Of a stretch of 16,995 bases of DNA, positions 14,347 to 16,995 are shown in pieces. Where the stretch lies: contig JAADFS010000035.1 of NCBI GenBank assembly GCA_013152795.1, positions 1-16,995 on the forward strand. Reading direction: 5' to 3'. The stretch is from Deferribacteres bacterium. GTDB lineage: Bacteria; Nitrospirota; Thermodesulfovibrionia; UBA6902. Position numbers and translations under genes: made by a program. Position 1 is the first letter of the stretch; every line of letters begins with the position of its first letter. The notes below the pieces were generated by a model that was not told the DNA's origin, did no database searches, and saw only the letters and a program-made list of their open reading frames with translations.

Positions 14347-14431
14347 TTATAAAGGTTTTCCGGCAGACTCCTCTGCCCGTTCATGCAACATTTTCCCGCA
14401 GAGTCTCCTGCACGTTTATGCCACTAAGGTT
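14347..14431 (+). repeat. Repeat family 1, copy D (two tandem half-units)
   Basis: The first half (14347-14390) has ATAAAGGTTTTCCGGCAG, a perfect hairpin GGCAGA-CTCC-TCTGCC (14362-14377), then GTTCATGCAACA. The second half (14391-14431) begins TTTTCCCGCAG and ends CGTTTATGCCACTAAGGTT like copy B. Its right end overlaps the stop codon of the heptose gene on the other strand. Confidence 0.7.
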
Positions 14432-14900
14432 ATGATTGTTTCATCTGCCTGATTCGCCTGATTATCCGGCTCGTGGATATACCTTCCACAAGGGGAATCG
14501 TGCGCACATCCCTTACTATGTCACTGCCGACAATATCACCGCGTTTCCAGTCCGCACCCTTAACAAGCACATCGGGTTTAATCTCCCTGATAAGCTCATA
14601 AGGGGTATCTTCACTGAAGATGACCACATAATCAACCATTGACAGCGCGGCAAGCACCTCCGCCCTCTGGTCTTCCGGTATTACAGGCCTGCCCGGCTTG
14701 ATCCTGGAAACCGAGCGGTCCGAGTTGAGACCTACTACAAGTATATCACCGATTTTTTTTGCGTTGGCGAGATAGCGTACATGCCCTGTGTGAAGGATAT
14801 CGAAACAGCCGTTGGTAAAGACAATCTTTCTGCCCTGTTCCCTTTGCCGTGTGATAGTGTGCCTTATATCCGCCCTCGCGACGATCTTTCCCATATTCAC
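14430..14900 (-). CDS. rfaE2: D-glycero-beta-D-manno-heptose 1-phosphate adenylyltransferase (stand-alone HldE C-terminal domain)
   Basis: A 156-residue cytidylyltransferase-like enzyme that transfers AMP from ATP to heptose-1-phosphate, giving ADP-heptose for the lipopolysaccharide inner core. The nucleotide-binding motif TNGCFDILHTGH is at 29-40 with HTGH at 37-40. GLNSDRSVSRIKPGRPVIP and EGISTSRIIRRIR near the end are typical of the RfaE domain II family. The length matches the stand-alone enzyme; the kinase domain of bifunctional HldE is absent and no kinase gene is in the window. The start may be GTG 14900, with AAGGA about five bases upstream, or ATG 14894. Repeats flank the gene on both sides. 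Its presence implies an outer membrane with heptose-containing lipopolysaccharide. Confidence 0.92.
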   Translation of the reverse strand: MNMGKIVARADIRHTITRQREQGRKIVFTNGCFDILHTGHVRYLANAKKIGDILVVGLNSDRSVSRIKPGRPVIPEDQRAEVLAALSMVDYVVIFSEDTPYELIREIKPDVLVKGADWKRGDIVGSDIVRDVRTIPLVEGISTSRIIRRIRQMKQS

Positions 14901-14917
14901 CCGTGTCCTTTGCCTTC

Positions 14918-14955
14918 CAGCGGCATAAAATATTGCCTGCAGGAGAGACTTTATT
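14918..14955 (-). repeat. Repeat family 1, copy E1 (internally shortened, inverted)
   Basis: The minus strand reads ATAAAGTCTCTCCTGCAGGC and ends TTTTATGCCGCTG. This fits copy B with its left part deleted. It lies just upstream of the rfaE2 start, separated by about 18 bases, so it may be in the transcript leader. Confidence 0.6.
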
Positions 14956-14990
14956 TTGTATTACTTGAGTTATAACCGTTGAACCCGCAA

Positions 14991-15028
14991 CCCGGAACTC
15001 TCCTGCCGGTTCATGCAACATTTCAAGG
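14991..15028 (+). repeat. Repeat family 1, partial copy E2
   Basis: CTCTCCTGCCGGTTCATGCAACATTT (split here as CTCTCCTGCCGG and TTCATGCAACATTT) resembles the middle of copy D, CTCCTCTGCCCG then TTCATGCAACATTTT. It indicates that the TTCATGCAACA block is also part of the repeat family. Confidence 0.5.
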
Positions 15029-15177
15029 TTGAAATTAATTTAAAAACCAACAATATTTGACAGAAAAATGTTGTAAAATAATTTTAAGTCCTAAAATCAG
15101 ATTTTGCAATGTAAAATAAGCACTGTTTCCGAAAGATTAAATTTGACTAATTTGAAATCCACAATTTAAAATTCAGG
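15029..15177 (+). promoter_or_regulatory. A+T-rich upstream region of the phosphatidyltransferase gene with two candidate promoters
   Basis: This stretch is strikingly A+T-rich compared with its surroundings and holds no gene. TTGACA at 15057-15062 is a perfect -35, but the best -10 (TAATTT, 15079-15084) is weak. TTGACT (15143-15148) followed after 16 bases by TTTAAA (15165-15170) would start transcription within a base or two of the ATG at 15178, which would give a leaderless message. Neither is certain. Confidence 0.4.
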
Positions 15178-15747
15178 ATGCTGAGCAACCATTTCGGACA
15201 TTTATTTGACAGGCCGCTGTCGTCACTGGCCAAAACCGTTGACATAAATCCCAATATAATCACTATTGCCGGATTTTTTATCACGGCTGCAGCAGCGGTG
15301 ACTCTTTCCTACGACCTGCTGGCAGGGGGCATACTGATCCTCGTCGGAGGATTCTTTGACATGTTTGACGGCATCATTGCCAGGACGAACAAGAGGTCTA
15401 CGGAGTTCGGGGCGTTTCTGGATTCGGTGATGGACAGGTACTCGGACTCCTTTCTGTTTCTCGGGCTTGCAGCTTATTTTCTGAAACACGATTCAATAAC
15501 CGGCGTGAGCCTGAGCCTCGGTTCAATGGTCGGGGCCCTGATAATAAGCTATGCAAGGGCAAGGGCGGAGGGGCTCGGCAAGGAATGCCATACAGGGCTG
15601 ATGGAGAGGCCTGACAGGATCATACTCATGGCCCTCGGCGCTTTGACCGGCCTGATCGTGCCTGCAATGTGGATAATGCTTGTCCTGACCCATTTCACCG
15701 TGATACAGAGAATCTACCATGTGTGGAAGCTGACGAGGAGGCCGTAA
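15178..15747 (+). CDS. CDP-alcohol phosphatidyltransferase family protein
   Basis: A 189-residue integral membrane enzyme of phospholipid synthesis. The class signature D-G-x2-A-R-x8-G-x3-D-x3-D is intact: DGIIARTNKRSTEFGAFLD then SVMD (about 64-86). About five or six hydrophobic helices surround it (for example 25-42, 46-62, 96-110, 118-128, 152-182). The enzyme would exchange CMP on a CDP-lipid for an alcohol phosphate. The segment MERPDRIILMA (about 141-151) resembles the ERPER motif of phosphatidylinositol-phosphate and archaetidylinositol-phosphate synthases, so an inositol-phosphate acceptor is possible; glycerol-phosphate (PgsA) is the alternative. The substrate cannot be fixed from sequence alone. 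The start has AGG immediately before ATG and no spaced ribosome site. It converges with the adenosyltransferase gene. Confidence 0.85.
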   Translation: MLSNHFGHLFDRPLSSLAKTVDINPNIITIAGFFITAAAAVTLSYDLLAGGILILVGGFFDMFDGIIARTNKRSTEFGAFLDSVMDRYSDSFLFLGLAAYFLKHDSITGVSLSLGSMVGALIISYARARAEGLGKECHTGLMERPDRIILMALGALTGLIVPAMWIMLVLTHFTVIQRIYHVWKLTRRP

Positions 15748-15795
15748 TCCGTTTTTTACGGACACGGAACAACGGGCACGATTCACGGTTGTTCA
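15748..15795 (+). repeat. Repeat family 2, copy 2, with hairpins between convergent genes
   Basis: ACGGACACGGAACAACGGGC at 15758-15777, followed by ACGATTCACGG, matches copy 1 at 8344-8390. A small hairpin TCCGT (15748-15752) / ACGGA (15758-15762) and a 7-bp stem GAACAAC (15767-15773) / GTTGTTC (15788-15794) fill the 45-base gap between the convergent genes, and the second arm overlaps the stop codon of the minus-strand gene. It could act as a bidirectional transcript end. Confidence 0.6.
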
Positions 15796-16320
15796 GAACT
15801 CTATCCCTTTTCTCGCTTTTACGCCGTTTTTAAAGGGATGCTTGATCAGCCGCATCTCTGTCACATAGTCCGCAAGCTCTATCAGCTCCTGCGGCGCCCC
15901 CCTGCCGGTGAATACGAGTTCAAGGCGTTCGGGCTTTGCGTCGATGATTTCTCGGGCATCTTTCATGGTTGCAAACCCGCACTTCAGGACAGTATTGAAC
16001 TCATCCAGGATGACAATGTCGTAGAGGCCGCTTTTTATTTCCTCCATGGAAACGGCTATGGCCTTTTTTACGGAATCCCTGATCCGCTCAGGACTTGCAT
16101 CCCGGTCGAAAAGGGGGGTGGTCTGGTCATTGAATTTTATTACCTTTATTCCGGAGTTCCTCGCTGAAACAATCTCCCCTGACTCACGCGTTCCGCTTTT
16201 GAGAAACTGCAGGACGAGGACCTTCCTGCCGTGGCCTGCGGCCCTTTCCGCAAGACCGAAGGCAGCGGTGGTCTTGCCCTTGCCCTCACCTGTGTATACA
16301 TGTATCAATCCCTTCGGCAT
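15793..16320 (-). CDS. Cob(I)alamin / cob(I)yrinic acid a,c-diamide adenosyltransferase (CobA/CobO/BtuR family)
   Basis: A 175-residue P-loop ATPase that transfers the 5'-deoxyadenosyl group of ATP to cobalt(I) in corrinoids, giving adenosylcobalamin or its precursor. It opens with KGLIHVYTGEGKGKTTAAFG, with the P-loop GEGKGKTT at 11-18. The Walker B-like segment YDIVILDEFNTVLKCGF (about 100-116) and LVFTGRGAPQELIELADYVTEM (shown here split as LVFTGRGAPQEL and IELADYVTEM) are characteristic of the family. The start ATG at 16320 is supported by the conserved N-terminus but lacks an obvious ribosome site. It lies 38 bases downstream of tRNA-Gly on the same strand and may be read from that promoter. 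No other cobalamin gene is in the window. Confidence 0.92.
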   Translation of the reverse strand: MPKGLIHVYTGEGKGKTTAAFGLAERAAGHGRKVLVLQFLKSGTRESGEIVSARNSGIKVIKFNDQTTPLFDRDASPERIRDSVKKAIAVSMEEIKSGLYDIVILDEFNTVLKCGFATMKDAREIIDAKPERLELVFTGRGAPQELIELADYVTEMRLIKHPFKNGVKARKGIEF

Positions 16321-16358
16321 GACAGTAGCGGCCGGCGATTCAACTGACGGCGGTCTTA

Positions 16359-16433
16359 TGGAGCGGGCGACGGGATTTGAACCCGCGACCTTCAGCTTGG
16401 GAAGCTGACACTCTACCGCTGAGTTACGCCCGC
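16359..16433 (-). tRNA. tRNA-Gly (anticodon CCC), CCA encoded
   Basis: On the minus strand the acceptor arms GCGGGCG and CGCCCGC pair perfectly. The D arm contains AGCGGTAGA. The anticodon stem TCAGC/GCTGA encloses the seven-base loop TTCCCAA, giving anticodon CCC (reads GGG). The T arm has GTTCAAATC with its GCGGG/CCCGT stem. The discriminator T is followed by an encoded CCA (16359-16361 on plus). Without CCA the gene is 16362-16433, 72 bases. All arms are intact. Confidence 0.95.
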
Positions 16434-16449
16434 ATAATGGTAATGCAAT

Positions 16450-16478
16450 ATTGTATATTGCGTGTATATATAATTCAA
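16450..16478 (-). promoter_or_regulatory. Promoter of tRNA-Gly
   Basis: On the minus strand TTGAAT (16473-16478) and TACAAT (16450-16455) are separated by exactly 17 bases. The predicted transcription start lies about 8-10 bases before the mature tRNA 5' end. Good spacing and 4-of-6 and 5-of-6 matches make this convincing. Confidence 0.65.
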
Positions 16479-16540
16479 GGGATAAGGGAATAATTCGCCG
16501 GGCGCTGCTGCAAGGATTTCTTCTTTGGCTCCCTCATGTG

Positions 16541-16546
16541 TATAAT
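16541..16546 (+). promoter_or_regulatory. -10 box of the probable cysteine synthase promoter
   Basis: A perfect TATAAT lies 25 bases before the ATG at 16572. The -35 position at 17-base spacing (TTCTTC, 16518-16523) is poor. It is divergent from the tRNA promoter, with about 60 bases between them. Confidence 0.45.
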
Positions 16547-16571
16547 AATAGTCCTGCAATCTTATAAAGTG

Positions 16572-16995
16572 ATGTCAGATACGGCAATGAAAAAAAAACT
16601 TTTTTATTCCGAGCCTGTGGATTCGGTGCTGGAGCTGATCGGCAACACGCCGATGGTCAGGATCAACAGGCTGACTGCCGGGGATTCGGCAGAGATATAC
16701 GCAAAGATAGAGTTCTTTAACCCTTGCAAATCCGTAAAGGACCGGATCTGCGGCTCGATGATCGAGGCCGCTGAAAAGGACGGCCGGATAAGGCCGGGTG
16801 ATACCATTGTAGAGCCCACCTCCGGCAACACGGGGATAGGAATGGCCTTTGTGTGTGCGGCCAGGGGATACAAACTTGTCCTCACCATGCCTGAGACGAT
16901 GAGCGTTGAGCGGAGGAATATGCTGAAGGCCTTCGGCGCCGAGGTTATCCTTACCGAAGGCACTGAGGACATGATCGGGGCCGTCAGGAAAGCAG
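16572..16995 (+). CDS. Cysteine synthase (O-acetylserine sulfhydrylase), 5' part
   Basis: The first 141 codons of a fold-type II PLP enzyme; the gene runs off the window end. It makes cysteine from O-acetylserine and sulfide in the cytoplasm. After a short N-terminus come LELIGNTPMVRIN (around 18-30), the PLP-lysine motif NPCKSVKDRI, with Lys in SVKDR as the Schiff-base residue, and EPTSGNTGIGMAF, whose SGNTG loop binds the substrate carboxylate. VLTMPETMSVERRNMLKAFGAE (here split as VLTMPETMSVERR and NMLKAFGAE) is also typical. The residues before SVKDR are CK, where many bacterial enzymes have GG or LG; variation here is known in the family. ATG 16572 and in-frame ATG 16587 are both possible starts, neither with a strong ribosome site. 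CysK and CysM cannot be separated from this part. Confidence 0.93.
   Translation, partial: MSDTAMKKKLFYSEPVDSVLELIGNTPMVRINRLTAGDSAEIYAKIEFFNPCKSVKDRICGSMIEAAEKDGRIRPGDTIVEPTSGNTGIGMAFVCAARGYKLVLTMPETMSVERRNMLKAFGAEVILTEGTEDMIGAVRKA

Larger units (their letters stand above)
14148..14429. other. Repeat-rich intergenic region between the lipoprotein and heptose genes
   Basis: No gene is seen in these 282 bases. They contain repeat family 1 copies C (14178-14244, inverted) and D (14347-14431, two half copies in tandem). Between them is a dyad CAGGAAATA (14254-14262) / TATTTCCTG (14306-14314). Any promoter for the lipoprotein gene must lie here but I could not single one out. Confidence 0.6.

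Noticed and set aside
14178..15028. CRISPR array suggested by repeated blocks
   Set aside because: Copies differ in length and orientation and lack regular spacers; they match dispersed palindromic repeats, and no cas gene is present.
16321..16358. Cobalamin riboswitch before the adenosyltransferase gene
   Set aside because: Only 38 bases separate the gene from the tRNA and no B12-box-like sequence is present.
1..16995. Integrated mobile element, phage or defence island
   Set aside because: No transposase, integrase, toxin-antitoxin, restriction or phage-like gene was found; the tRNA has no duplicated 3' end nearby that would mark an attachment site.

Overview
The window reads as chromosomal sequence from a Gram-negative (diderm) bacterium with moderate G+C. 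It is dense and largely housekeeping, with tightly packed genes, frequent AGG (Arg) and ATA (Ile) codons, purine-rich ribosome sites and sigma70-like promoters. The outer-membrane signs are an ADP-heptose nucleotidyltransferase, a lipoprotein and an FtsEX/EnvC set. Together with a split transketolase and a cdaA-cdaR-glmM cluster they suggest a Nitrospirota or Desulfobacterota-grade lineage. That taxonomic guess is inference and was not tested.

Layout, left to right. (1) 1-5254, plus strand: end of the transketolase N-subunit gene, the transketolase C-subunit gene, ftsE, ftsX, an envC-like murein hydrolase activator with an apparent one-base frameshift near 3657, and a ctpA-type periplasmic protease. 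Gaps or overlaps are a few bases up to ctpA, so this is probably one transcription unit; a repeat-derived hairpin with a T run at 5301-5336 probably ends it. (2) 5503-8291, plus: cdaA, cdaR, glmM, linking c-di-AMP synthesis with peptidoglycan precursor supply. (3) 8619-11831, plus: gnd, zwf, pgl, a complete oxidative pentose phosphate branch behind a good promoter; the transketolase in region 1 belongs to the non-oxidative branch. (4) 11897-13508, plus: a DUF47/PhoU-like regulator and a Pit phosphate transporter. (5) 13527-14900, minus: a DUF1318 lipoprotein and a stand-alone heptose-phosphate adenylyltransferase, separated by repeat-rich DNA. (6) 15178-15747, plus: a CDP-alcohol phosphatidyltransferase. 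(7) 15793-16433, minus: tRNA-Gly(CCC) followed by a corrinoid adenosyltransferase gene. (8) 16572-16995, plus: the start of a cysteine synthase gene.

The most notable non-genic content is two families of dispersed intergenic repeats. Family 1 (about 60 bp, ATAAAG...CTTTAT ends, internal GGCAGR-N4-YCTGCC hairpin) has at least five full or partial copies, and its stem shows paired base changes. Family 2 (about 40-50 bp, core GAACAACGGRCACGA) has two copies, 7.4 kb apart. I found no CRISPR array, transposase, phage gene or clearly new multi-gene system. The best leads are the repeats and the disrupted EnvC gene.
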